A stretch of 64,000 nt of DNA from Candidatus Iainarchaeum sp. GTDB taxonomy: Archaea > Iainarchaeota > Iainarchaeia > Iainarchaeales > UBA10219. Of this stretch, positions 51,329 to 59,638 are shown piece by piece. Under the pieces are notes generated by a model. That model saw nothing but the letters and a program-made list of their open reading frames with translations, was not told the origin of the DNA and ran no database searches. Both the position numbers and the translations under genes were made by a program. The stretch's first letter is position 1. Each line of letters opens with the position of its first letter. Where the stretch lies: positions 249,189 through 313,188 of the forward strand of contig JAGVWE010000004.1 in NCBI GenBank assembly GCA_018304425.1, written 5' to 3'.

Positions 51329-51970
51329 ATGCTGGGCTTCACGTTGAGCAAACTCAACCTCCTCATCTTCGTCACGGCCATCTTCGCCATCGTGGCCTTC
51401 TTTTCCTTCGTGCTCGTCAAGATAGTGACCACCAACGAGTTGAACCTCCTGCTGGACCGCGTCAAGGTGAAGTCCGAGGCCCTGGTGAACTCCCCCACCT
51501 ACTGCGACAGCACCTTCTACTATTTTCCCGCCGAGCTCCGGGTCTCCGGGGACACGTTTTTTTACACCGTGAAAATCTCGCAGCAGGCCACGGAAGTCAA
51601 CGGCAAAAACCTCAACTACCTCATCTTCAGCGCGTTCGCCCGCCGCGACAAGGAGTTCAAGAACTCCCTGGCAGCGAACTCCCTGAAAACCGACGCCGAC
51701 GTCGTGATTTTCTCCTCCGAGCCCCTGTTGCGCATCCTGGGCGACGAGGAGGGCGCGGTCATTGACCCCCAGGCCCGGCCCCCCATCAACGCCATCGCCA
51801 TGGTCAAGGAAATAGTGGGCGGCAAGGCCACCCTCTACATCGTTCCCTGCCTGGCCGAAGCCAACCAGTGCCTGGTCAGGCTCGAACAAGCCGGCTGCTA
51901 CGCGAAAGCCAACCGCGACCTCACCTGCGACAACGGAGACAAGAAGGGCTTCCTATGCCTGCCGGGATAA
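51329..51970 (+). CDS. Prepilin-like anchored protein (213 aa)
   Basis: The start MLGFTLSKLNLLIFVTAIFA has G-FTL as in type IV pilins, with a helix to about residue 31 and no acidic residue at +5. The external domain is about 180 residues with Cys in TYCDS, VPCLAEANQC, AGCYA, LTCDN and FLCLPG. It lies 4 nt after the preceding pilin-like gene and overlaps the next by 16 nt, so it belongs to the same operon. A pseudopilin role is plausible. Confidence 0.72.
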   Translation: MLGFTLSKLNLLIFVTAIFAIVAFFSFVLVKIVTTNELNLLLDRVKVKSEALVNSPTYCDSTFYYFPAELRVSGDTFFYTVKISQQATEVNGKNLNYLIFSAFARRDKEFKNSLAANSLKTDADVVIFSSEPLLRILGDEEGAVIDPQARPPINAIAMVKEIVGGKATLYIVPCLAEANQCLVRLEQAGCYAKANRDLTCDNGDKKGFLCLPG

Positions 51971-52482
51971 AGACCGCCAAGGGATTCATTGGCCCGCTGG
52001 GGGACGACCTGCCCTCGTTGATTCCCATCCTGGTCGGCCTCATCATCTTCTTTTCGTCGTTCACGTTCGCCTTCAACGCCTTCGACAAGCGGAACAGCGA
52101 CCTGGCCTCTGACCGTGCCGTCCTCGAAGTGGCGAGGGTCCTGCAGTCCAACGGCTACATCGTGGGCGTCGAAGACTTCGAACGGCTTTGCGCCAGCCTG
52201 AACATCGCGGAAGTCCAGTACCTGGCCGGCATCACCAACGCGTTCACGGCCCCCAACGGAAGCAGGCAAATCAACCCCTTCAACCTCGAATTCCACAAAA
52301 TGCCGGCCCTGGACGGCTCCAGGCAAAAGCTCTCCTGCCTGGCCCAGGGCATGGACCCCGACTTCGAGCTTTCGCCGGCCTTCGTCAAGGACAAGCGGTT
52401 GCTGCTCAAGGTCTTTCCCGTGGTCGTGGAAGAAGACAAAATCGTGAAACCCATGCACTTGGTGGTGGCGGCGTGGAAGTGA
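51955..52482 (+). CDS. Prepilin-like anchored protein (175 aa)
   Basis: The start ATG 51955 overlaps the preceding stop by 16 nt. N-terminus PAGIKTAKGFIGPLGDD is followed by a helix at about 22-41 (LIPILVGLIIFFSSFTFAF). The A-K-G|F site resembles a prepilin site, but the helix begins later than usual. The external domain is about 130 residues with two Cys (LCASL, LSCLA). Its end overlaps the start of the next gene (TGATG). Probably a minor pilin or a pilus-associated anchor. Confidence 0.7.
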   Translation: MPAGIKTAKGFIGPLGDDLPSLIPILVGLIIFFSSFTFAFNAFDKRNSDLASDRAVLEVARVLQSNGYIVGVEDFERLCASLNIAEVQYLAGITNAFTAPNGSRQINPFNLEFHKMPALDGSRQKLSCLAQGMDPDFELSPAFVKDKRLLLKVFPVVVEEDKIVKPMHLVVAAWK

Positions 52483-53303
52483 TGCAACGACAGCGAGCGC
52501 AGCGAGCGCAGCGAGCGGAGCGAGGGCAGCGGGGGCAGGCCGCCATCACGGACGCCTTGTTCTTCCTGGTCATCATCACCGGGCTTTCCTCGTTCCTCTA
52601 CTTCGTGGCCAACGGCTACGGCAACTCCGTGGCCGCCCAGCTCTCCAGGCAGTTCAGCATGGACTACTCGACCGCGGCGCTCAAGACCATCCTCTACAGC
52701 AGCACGCCCCGCAACCCCAACCAAAACCTCTACGACCCCAACGCGGAAATCGACCACCTCCTGGCCTTCGTCAAGGAAGACTACGCGGATGACGCGCAAA
52801 TCGATTTGATCACCCAAAAAGTCCTCTACGAGAACGTGCGCGACATCCTGGCCCCCATCGCGGACTCCTATGACTACGTCTTTTACCTCGCGAAATCCAA
52901 TGTCTCCAGCCTGGACAGCCCCTACCTATACGTCTTGATGCACTTCAGCAAGACGACTGCGGTGGCCACGGGCCGCACCAGCAAATTCACGCCCGGACAA
53001 CCGCCCCACGAAGACCTGATTTGCAACGTGCCCTTGCAGGCCACCGGCGAGCCCCCCCTGAAGGCGGACATGATTTCAAGGCTCATCAACACGGTGGGCG
53101 ACAGCGCGCAAAGCCAGGGCAACCTCATCCTCATGGAACAGGCGCCCGGCGAAGACCCCATCCAGGTCTCGGCGTTCGCGGAACTCATCCTATGGCAGGC
53201 CACCATGCTGGACCCCGAGGTCTTCAACTACGTGGACTGGGGCTGCAAGCCCGTGGACGACCTGTTCTCCAGCCTGGCCACTGGCTCGACCGGGGCACCC
53301 TAA
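52482..53303 (+). CDS. Class III-signal pilin-like protein with Arg-Gln repeat leader (273 aa)
   Basis: ATG 52482 shares its A with the preceding TGA. The leader MQRQRAQRAQRAERGQRGQA is coded by tandem 9-bp repeats (CAGCGAGCG), followed by a hydrophobic helix (ALFFLVIITGLSSFLYFVA). R-G|Q-A-A-I-T-D fits class III. The external domain is about 230 residues, with Cys in LICNV and WGCKP. It ends the pilus operon, overlapping the convergent zinc-ribbon gene by 4 nt. It is the largest pilin-like product here and might be a tip or adhesive subunit. GTG 52473 would add three residues. Confidence 0.8.
   Translation: MQRQRAQRAQRAERGQRGQAAITDALFFLVIITGLSSFLYFVANGYGNSVAAQLSRQFSMDYSTAALKTILYSSTPRNPNQNLYDPNAEIDHLLAFVKEDYADDAQIDLITQKVLYENVRDILAPIADSYDYVFYLAKSNVSSLDSPYLYVLMHFSKTTAVATGRTSKFTPGQPPHEDLICNVPLQATGEPPLKADMISRLINTVGDSAQSQGNLILMEQAPGEDPIQVSAFAELILWQATMLDPEVFNYVDWGCKPVDDLFSSLATGSTGAP
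52490..52530. repeat. 9-bp tandem repeat in pilin leader
   Basis: CAGCGAGCG units, slightly degenerate, occur in the first codons of the 273-aa pilin-like gene. The repeat keeps frame (9 bp = 3 codons, R-A-Q), so the basic leader length could vary between strains. Confidence 0.8.
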
Positions 53304-54280
53304 CCCTTTCCGGCCTTCGCCTTCACCTTGAACTGGGCCCTGCACTTGGGGCAGGTCCACTTGACCTGGTCCAGCAACTTCACGCGCTCGGGCGCGCATT
53401 GCTCGCACAGGCCGCTGCCACAATTCGGGCAATAAGCGATGTCCTTGGCCTGGCGCCGGCAATGCGGGCACGGCTGCGTCAACAACTCTTCTCCGCCGAG
53501 GCTCTCCAAGTCCTCCCCTTCCTCCCCGCCCAAGTCTTCTTCGCCGGCCAATTCATCCAGGCTTCCTTCGCCTTCTTCGCCGCCAAGCTCTTCCCCGCTC
53601 AAGTCCTCTTCGTCCAGGTCATCCACTGATTCAGCCGCTGCCTTGCCCTTCTTTTTCTTCTTGCCCGTGGACAACAAGTCGCCCACATCCAGGCCCGCCA
53701 GTTCCCCGGGTGATTCCGCGGCCGGCTGCGCTCCCCCCGATTGCGGGCCCACGGCCTGCGCGGTCCCCGGCTGTTTTTCTCTTTCCGCGAGCCGCTGCTG
53801 CCGACGCGTCAACCGCTGCGAGCCCGCAGGCGAGCCCGCAGGCGAGCCCACCGGCAAGCCAGGTGGCAAGCCCTCCGATGGAGCCGGTCCACCCGCCACC
53901 GGTTGCCCGGTCAACGGCGGCTTGCCCTCGCGTTCAAGCCTTCTCCGCTCGTGGTACGTCATGCCCTCGGCGGTCTGACCCGTTGCAGGCGTTGCCACCT
54001 GCTGGTCTTTTTTTCCGCCCTTCCTGGGCTTTGGCTCTGCCTCGGGCTCCATCTGCTCAAACAGTTCCTCGACTTCTTCTTCGAGCTCGGGTTTCACGGC
54101 CGGCTTTTTTTTGCCGAACCCGGAGCCAAACAAGGATTCAAGGAAGCCCGGCTTTTTCCCCGCTGCTGCCGGCGCAGCCCCTGCGGCAGGCGCGGCCGTG
54201 GAAGCCGGTGCTTCGGCCACCGGCTGCCCGCCCATCTTGCGTCGCAGCCTCCGCGGAATTTCTTCAGTCACCCAAACCAC
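53300..54280 (-). CDS. Acidic low-complexity protein with C-terminal zinc ribbons (326 aa)
   Basis: Most of the protein is disordered: Ala/Pro/Gly-rich at about 20-60, Glu-rich near 70-85, repeats of PAGS near 140-150, and a strongly acidic run at about 215-265 (Glu, Asp, Gly, Leu). The last 60 residues have paired Cys: CPHC, YCPNCGSGLCEQC and WTCPKC, i.e. double zinc-ribbon. No membrane helix. Zinc ribbons in archaea often bind nucleic acid or ubiquitin-like partners; the role here is unknown. It converges with, and overlaps by 4 nt, the last pilin-like gene. Confidence 0.78.
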   Translation of the reverse strand: MVWVTEEIPRRLRRKMGGQPVAEAPASTAAPAAGAAPAAAGKKPGFLESLFGSGFGKKKPAVKPELEEEVEELFEQMEPEAEPKPRKGGKKDQQVATPATGQTAEGMTYHERRRLEREGKPPLTGQPVAGGPAPSEGLPPGLPVGSPAGSPAGSQRLTRRQQRLAEREKQPGTAQAVGPQSGGAQPAAESPGELAGLDVGDLLSTGKKKKKGKAAAESVDDLDEEDLSGEELGGEEGEGSLDELAGEEDLGGEEGEDLESLGGEELLTQPCPHCRRQAKDIAYCPNCGSGLCEQCAPERVKLLDQVKWTCPKCRAQFKVKAKAGKG

Positions 54281-54345
54281 ACACCATTAACGCTTTCCCG
54301 CAATTAAAGGTTTTGCCTTCCGGCCTCCCCCCCACGGCCTCAATA

Positions 54346-54359
54346 CCTATATATATTAG
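54346..54359 (+). promoter_or_regulatory. TATA box for the 179-aa membrane protein
   Basis: CCTATATATATTAG is centred 27 nt before ATG 54379, predicting a leaderless mRNA and supporting this start rather than the longer upstream frame. Confidence 0.7.
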
Positions 54360-54378
54360 TTTCACCGTACATGATTTC

Positions 54379-54918
54379 ATGGCCCTGGAACTGGTTCCCC
54401 TGGTCGTAAACACGGTTTTCGACCTGTTGAGGCTGAGTGCCCTCACGGTTTTGCCTGCCTTTGTTTTGGCCCTGCTCACCAACGCCTTGCGCAAGCGGTT
54501 GGCCGCGGGCTTCCAGTGGACCTGGCTCAAGTCAGCCTTGGTTGCCCTCTTCCTCGTGGCCTTTGCTTTAATCAACCTCGTGTACTGGCCGGACTGGTTG
54601 TCCACCCTGGGCAAGGCCACCTATGGAGAGATTCCCCCCGAGTTCAGGCCCACGCTCCCTGAAACGGTTTTCGGCTATGTCATGGTGGAGGCCCGGCTCT
54701 TGTTTGTGGCCCTGGTCCTGGCCTTGCTGGCCCTGCCCCTGGCCTTCACGGCCTTGTACTGGAAGGAGCACTGCCAACGGAAGTGGGGTCTGCGGGGCTG
54801 GCTGTCCACCCTGGCCGGGCTTTATTGCACGCTGTTCCTGGCCTGGGCCGTGGTCTTGCTGGTGTTCCCCTGGAGCATTACGGGAATCCTTTACCTGGTG
54901 TACTTTGGCTTGGGCTAG
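54379..54918 (+). CDS. Four-helix membrane protein (179 aa)
   Basis: Helices at about 10-33, 47-68, 101-126 and 140-175; a Trp/Pro-containing loop (YWPDWLSTLGKA) and Arg/Lys patches lie between. No family recognised. Start by TATA spacing (see 54346). The stop region is followed by a duplicated GGCTAGGCGTA (54914-54924 and 54931-54941), a 17-bp direct repeat that includes the stop codon. It might be co-transcribed with the 1541-aa protein downstream, but a promoter-like ATTAAATAAC (54941-54950) lies between them. Confidence 0.75.
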   Translation: MALELVPLVVNTVFDLLRLSALTVLPAFVLALLTNALRKRLAAGFQWTWLKSALVALFLVAFALINLVYWPDWLSTLGKATYGEIPPEFRPTLPETVFGYVMVEARLLFVALVLALLALPLAFTALYWKEHCQRKWGLRGWLSTLAGLYCTLFLAWAVVLLVFPWSITGILYLVYFGLG

Positions 54919-54940
54919 GCGTATTTTGGCTAGGCGTAGG

Positions 54941-54950
54941 ATTAAATAAC
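54941..54950 (+). promoter_or_regulatory. Possible promoter of the 1541-aa protein
   Basis: ATTAAATAAC would place transcription start near 54972, leaving a leader of about 33 nt that ends with AAGGGG seven nt before ATG 55005. Confidence 0.5.
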
Positions 54951-55004
54951 CGGAATCAACGCAGTAATAGTAAGGGGTTTGCAAATAATATAAGGGGTAT
55001 GGGA

Positions 55005-58000
55005 ATGCAGTCCGGCAAAAAACACGTTCAAGCCCTGTTCCTGGCTTGCCTGTTACTCAACACTGTTTTCGCGCCCCTCGCGTTCGCCGACCGTTCGGCG
55101 CCTTCCGCCGCGTCTCCCCCCGGAACCACGGTGCCTTCCTCTCCCCTGGCGAGGGCCGGCAACCTCGAACTCTTCTTCCAGGCCGCGCCTCCAGCCAAGG
55201 CCGCTGCGGTTCCTACTACTTCGCCGCAGCCTTCTGCTTCCGGAGCCACCACGCCACCGGGAGCCACCACCCAGTTTGCCTGCAAAACCGATTCCCTCTC
55301 GGCTCAGGAAACCCAGGCCATCCAGGAACTCCTACGCGAGGGAGTGGTCGGCAGCGAACTCTCCGCAGGAACCCCCAAGGACAAGGACCGCGACAAGCTC
55401 GACGCCAACCAATTGATTGTCACCAACCCCAGCCAGGACGAGAACGTGGCCGTGGCCGTGAAAATCCCCACCCAAAAAGTCGAGCCCATGGCCGTCGGCT
55501 TTCTCTTGAACCGCACCATTGCCGGGCCCTTCGCCTTTGGCTTGAGCCTCCAGGACAGCGTGCGCACGGCCCGCTGCGAGAGCCTGACCGGCAACTGCGC
55601 GGTGAACGCGGTCAACCTCCAGTACCGCAACTCGGGCGCGGGGGTCGTGGCCGACTTCAAGAACGTGGCCAACGACTTCCAGGAATTCATGGACGGCAAC
55701 CGGCACTTCCGCAACCTGACCGCCGAAGAAGACGACACGCTGCGCGGCTACATGAGCCTCGAAGACCGCAACGAGTTCCAGTACAAGGGCGGAGAGCGAA
55801 AGGAAATGGCCTTGATTCCCAACAGCATCCTGGCCGAGGACTTCGACGCCCGCATGCAGACCAATTGCATGAACTCCAAGTGCGTGATAAACACCTATTC
55901 CTTGTTCGACAAGTACTTCAACAGCTGGTATTCCGCGCAACTGGTCGTTGGAACGGCCGCGCCCACCCTGGTCGCGGAGTCCAGGCGTCTATGGGCCGTC
56001 GGCCAGACGAGGGGCTATCTGCCCAAGTTCGAGGACTTCCCCTTCATGCAAGCCATCCGCAAGTCCAGGCTCTTCCAGCCCTCTTCGTGGCTGACCCTGA
56101 CCCGCATGAAGGCGGCCACCAAGCGCATCCAGGACGCGGGCTACTTCGAGTCCCTTGTCCAGCCCATGACCAGCTGGGACCCGGTCAATCCCGCCATGGG
56201 CCGTTACCTGTCCAAGTCCGAGGTCTCCTACAACTGGTGGGGCAAGCTATGGGCCAAGGACGGGCTCCTCACCAAGGTCACGAGCGTCGAGGACCAGCGC
56301 GCCATCGTGAACTACATGAACGAGGCGCGGAAGTTCTCCAAGTCCATGAAGCTCCTCGAAGACGAGGCCGAGGATTCCATGCAGCAAGCCATCAAGCAAT
56401 TCGGCAATGGCAGCCCCGAGCACAAGGCGGCCCTCGTCGAGTACGGCCGCGTGGCTTCGAGCAACGCCTTGGAGTACGACGATGTGCTGGGCTATGACTG
56501 GCCCGACGAGTGGAGCCATAACAACCCCAACTTCAGCTGGCGCGACTTCGCAATGAAGGACGCCTTGACGGGAAAATACAGGCCGTTCCTCCAAGAGCAC
56601 CGGTATTACAGGGAAGTCATGCGCAAGTTCCGGAACGACGGGCACTGGGCGAACTGGAATGAGGCGCTCACGGATGGCTCGCGGATGGAGACCAGGGGAA
56701 GGAACCTCCTCATCTACGAGCCAAAGCCCACCGGCAAGGAGGTTGGGTACGTGGACGTGGCCAGCCTCCACAACGAGATACAGAAATACGAGACTGGGGA
56801 GTTCACGGTCCGGTTAAACGATGGAACGTTCATCCAACTCGACCACACCACCCTGCCCCTCATCCAGGAAAAGGCTTCCGGCCAGGTTCCCTATTACCGC
56901 ATGGGCTGGGCGGAAGCCCAGGAGATTACCCCGGAAATGTTCGCCGCCGACCTCACGGGCACGCGTGCCAGGTACTTCCGGGCAGACCGGGCGGCCCGGA
57001 ACTCCGAGGAATGGTATAGGGATTTGCTGACCAAGGGATACGGCGGCCGCCGCTACACCAGCATTTTAAGCAAGGCCCTGCAAGAAGAAGAGGACCTGCT
57101 CAAGACCTATTTCACGTTGAAGGGCGGCTTCAAGTGGACCGCGATTCCCTTTGCCTACAACTGGGCCAAGCGCGGCCTCGGCTCGGAGGACTTCTCCGTG
57201 TACATGCTTCCCGATGAGTGGAAGGACCTCCTGATTTATACCAAGGATGCGGCCATCTACAAGGACGCCTACATCGACTTCTTCGCCAACGAGGGCAGCG
57301 ACCAGGGAGACATCTTCAACCAGGTCCTGCAAAAGCTGCCCTGGAAGTTCGTGTACGACGAGGTCTCCCAGAAGTTCAATCCCTTGAAGGACCTCTACAA
57401 CGCGATTACCAGGCAGGAACTGCGCAGCGAAACCGAGAACCTCGCCTTTTTCCTGCACACCCAGGAGAACTGCCCGGGCTGCCTGGTCAGCATCAACCCC
57501 GGCAACCGGGAAGCGCCGCCCGAGCAATGGGAGTTCTCGCCCTACTTTTACCTCAACGAGCGCGCGAACTCGTATTTCCTGGAAGACCTGCAGACCCAGC
57601 GCGCGCGCGAGAAAGGCCAGACCCTGATTGCGTTCGCGCACCACACCAACCTCAAGGGAAAAACCGGGGACATCGACGGGGGCACCATTGACCTGGTCAA
57701 GGCCAAGAAGGACGAAACGACCTGCAGCCAGGTCATTTCCAAGAACTTCTTCGGCTTGGGCAAGGACTCCCTGTTCGGGGAGAGCCGCATCGGCCTCGCC
57801 TTGGGCACCATGGAGACCCTGTCCTATTTCACGTTCTTCTGGGCCGGGGTCTTCGTTTCCGCCGTCCAGCAAATCGTCTTGGCCCCCATACTGCAGGACT
57901 GCGTGGACGACGAGGAAGGCTACTACATCCACTACTTTGCCCCCACCGCGTCCGAGAAAAAGAAGGACGCCGCCAGCGAAAACGAGTTGTCCACCGAGAA

Positions 58001-59630
58001 AGTGGCCCACAAAATCGATGAATTCAAGGACAAGTACCTGGACGCCTTGAAGAGCGACACCAATTCCTTCACCCGCGAGGCCTTTGACGAGATAGGCGAC
58101 CAGGTCAGCGACTTCGTCGAGAAGGGCCTGAAGTACGACATCCTGCAGGCCACCCTGGCCCTGAAGACCGAGGCCCAGGGCCAGCTCCACGGCTCCAAGC
58201 TGTTCTCCTTCTGGTGTGGCAAGGGCTGCGAAATCCTGCCCAGCGAGTACATCATGGACGGGAAGAAGATCGTGAAGGATGATAAGACGGGTGCCGCCCT
58301 GGAATTCGACTTCGAGAAAGGCAAGCTGTCGTACACGGACAAGGACGGGAAGACCAGAGACCTGGTCACCAGCGAGGACCACGTGCGGCTCGAGGAAACC
58401 AACACGAAAATCCCGGCCGAGGAAATCCCGCAAACCATCACCAAGGTCACGGTGCCGGACAACAACAAGCTCCTCTTGGAAGTCAACGTGGACGGCATGG
58501 CCTACGTAAAACTCGACAACGTCTTGGACTGCATCCAGAAGGGCGTGGAAGAACAGACCGGGCTCGGCCTGAGCTCCAACAACCTCTACGACGCCTTCGG
58601 CCGCGTGCAACTGGTGGTAAGCGACTCGCACCCGGTCATCAAGCCCGTCAAGGACAGCAGGGAGCCGCGCATCATCGCCGAGGGCACCCCGCGGAAAATC
58701 GCGGAAGGCGCGGACGCCAGGCTCGAGGTCTACACCCCGGTCCCGGGCTCGAAGCTCTTGCCCGTCAAGCTGCCCCAGTCCTCGGATGGGCTGCCCAGCC
58801 TTGGAAACCTCAAGTCCATCCAGTTCGAGAACGGTTCGATTACCTATAAGACCACGACGGGAGAACTGCTGGTCTACCTCAAGCACCACAAGCAGGCCGT
58901 GCTCGAGCAAAACGACGTGGCCGGCTTGAAAGCCAAGCTCGAAACCACGCAGAACCCGGAGACCGGCTGCGAGGAACCCGCAGTCCAGTTCGAGGTGCAG
59001 GGCAACCCGGACTCGGATAGGGCCATGGCCGCGGCCGCGAACTTCAACAAGTCCCTGGACAAGCTGGGGCCCTTCCAGGTCTTCGAAACCGAGGAACACC
59101 GTTACATCCTTTACGCGGACAAGGACTGCAAGCAGCACCTGAAAGTCATCGACAAGAAGACCGGCAAGGCCCAGGACTTCGTCGGCAAAGCCATCCAGAC
59201 CCCGGATGGACTGAAGTTCGTGACCGACGATGGAAAAGAGCACACCCTCAAGTTCAGCGAAAAGGACGGCGTGCCTCAAATCCAGTTCGACAAGGAAAAG
59301 CCGGAAACCCTCAAAGCCGCGCAGGGCCGCAATGGCGCCTTCTACTATGACCCCGAGACCGGCTTATGGTACGCGGAAAACGGCCAATTGATTCCCTTGT
59401 TGGAGGCCTTCAAGCAGAACGGCATCAACGTCCAGGGCCGGGACGATGGCTCGGCGACCGCGAAAGCCGAGGGCAATGTCTTGAACGTCAGCCTCGGCGA
59501 CAAGGGAACAGGCGGAAGCCTCTTGAACCTGCCCTCGCTCCCCGAAGAGCCGCTGGCCCTGGCCTTGTTCGTGCTGGGCCTCTTAGCCGTTTTCGTGTGC
59601 GTGCGCGGGACGCGCGTCAACCGGGCCTGA
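55005..59630 (+). CDS. Large secreted protein with archaeosortase-like C-terminal signal (1541 aa)
   Basis: The N-terminus (KKHVQALFLACLLLNTVFAPLAFA) is a Sec signal cut after AFA. About 1480 residues of unrecognised sequence follow. A Pro/Ala/Thr-rich start (about 30-95) is followed by a mixed helical region and several Cys pairs (NCPGC, CGKGC). The Lys/Asp-rich second half contains repeated D-x-D-G-K-type strands near 1080-1110 and 1390-1420. The extreme C-terminus is tripartite: LPSLPEEP, a hydrophobic helix LALALFVLGLLAVFVCV, then RGTRVNRA. That is the layout of CTERM signals cut by exosortases and archaeosortases. ATG 55005 is chosen by SD spacing; ATG 54999 is possible. Candidate substrate of the enzyme at 40912-41436. 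Function unknown. Confidence 0.82.
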   Translation: MQSGKKHVQALFLACLLLNTVFAPLAFADRSAPSAASPPGTTVPSSPLARAGNLELFFQAAPPAKAAAVPTTSPQPSASGATTPPGATTQFACKTDSLSAQETQAIQELLREGVVGSELSAGTPKDKDRDKLDANQLIVTNPSQDENVAVAVKIPTQKVEPMAVGFLLNRTIAGPFAFGLSLQDSVRTARCESLTGNCAVNAVNLQYRNSGAGVVADFKNVANDFQEFMDGNRHFRNLTAEEDDTLRGYMSLEDRNEFQYKGGERKEMALIPNSILAEDFDARMQTNCMNSKCVINTYSLFDKYFNSWYSAQLVVGTAAPTLVAESRRLWAVGQTRGYLPKFEDFPFMQAIRKSRLFQPSSWLTLTRMKAATKRIQDAGYFESLVQPMTSWDPVNPAMGRYLSKSEVSYNWWGKLWAKDGLLTKVTSVEDQRAIVNYMNEARKFSKSMKLLEDEAEDSMQQAIKQFGNGSPEHKAALVEYGRVASSNALEYDDVLGYDWPDEWSHNNPNFSWRDFAMKDALTGKYRPFLQEHRYYREVMRKFRNDGHWANWNEALTDGSRMETRGRNLLIYEPKPTGKEVGYVDVASLHNEIQKYETGEFTVRLNDGTFIQLDHTTLPLIQEKASGQVPYYRMGWAEAQEITPEMFAADLTGTRARYFRADRAARNSEEWYRDLLTKGYGGRRYTSILSKALQEEEDLLKTYFTLKGGFKWTAIPFAYNWAKRGLGSEDFSVYMLPDEWKDLLIYTKDAAIYKDAYIDFFANEGSDQGDIFNQVLQKLPWKFVYDEVSQKFNPLKDLYNAITRQELRSETENLAFFLHTQENCPGCLVSINPGNREAPPEQWEFSPYFYLNERANSYFLEDLQTQRAREKGQTLIAFAHHTNLKGKTGDIDGGTIDLVKAKKDETTCSQVISKNFFGLGKDSLFGESRIGLALGTMETLSYFTFFWAGVFVSAVQQIVLAPILQDCVDDEEGYYIHYFAPTASEKKKDAASENELSTEKVAHKIDEFKDKYLDALKSDTNSFTREAFDEIGDQVSDFVEKGLKYDILQATLALKTEAQGQLHGSKLFSFWCGKGCEILPSEYIMDGKKIVKDDKTGAALEFDFEKGKLSYTDKDGKTRDLVTSEDHVRLEETNTKIPAEEIPQTITKVTVPDNNKLLLEVNVDGMAYVKLDNVLDCIQKGVEEQTGLGLSSNNLYDAFGRVQLVVSDSHPVIKPVKDSREPRIIAEGTPRKIAEGADARLEVYTPVPGSKLLPVKLPQSSDGLPSLGNLKSIQFENGSITYKTTTGELLVYLKHHKQAVLEQNDVAGLKAKLETTQNPETGCEEPAVQFEVQGNPDSDRAMAAAANFNKSLDKLGPFQVFETEEHRYILYADKDCKQHLKVIDKKTGKAQDFVGKAIQTPDGLKFVTDDGKEHTLKFSEKDGVPQIQFDKEKPETLKAAQGRNGAFYYDPETGLWYAENGQLIPLLEAFKQNGINVQGRDDGSATAKAEGNVLNVSLGDKGTGGSLLNLPSLPEEPLALALFVLGLLAVFVCVRGTRVNRA

Positions 59631-59638
59631 CGGCAAGC

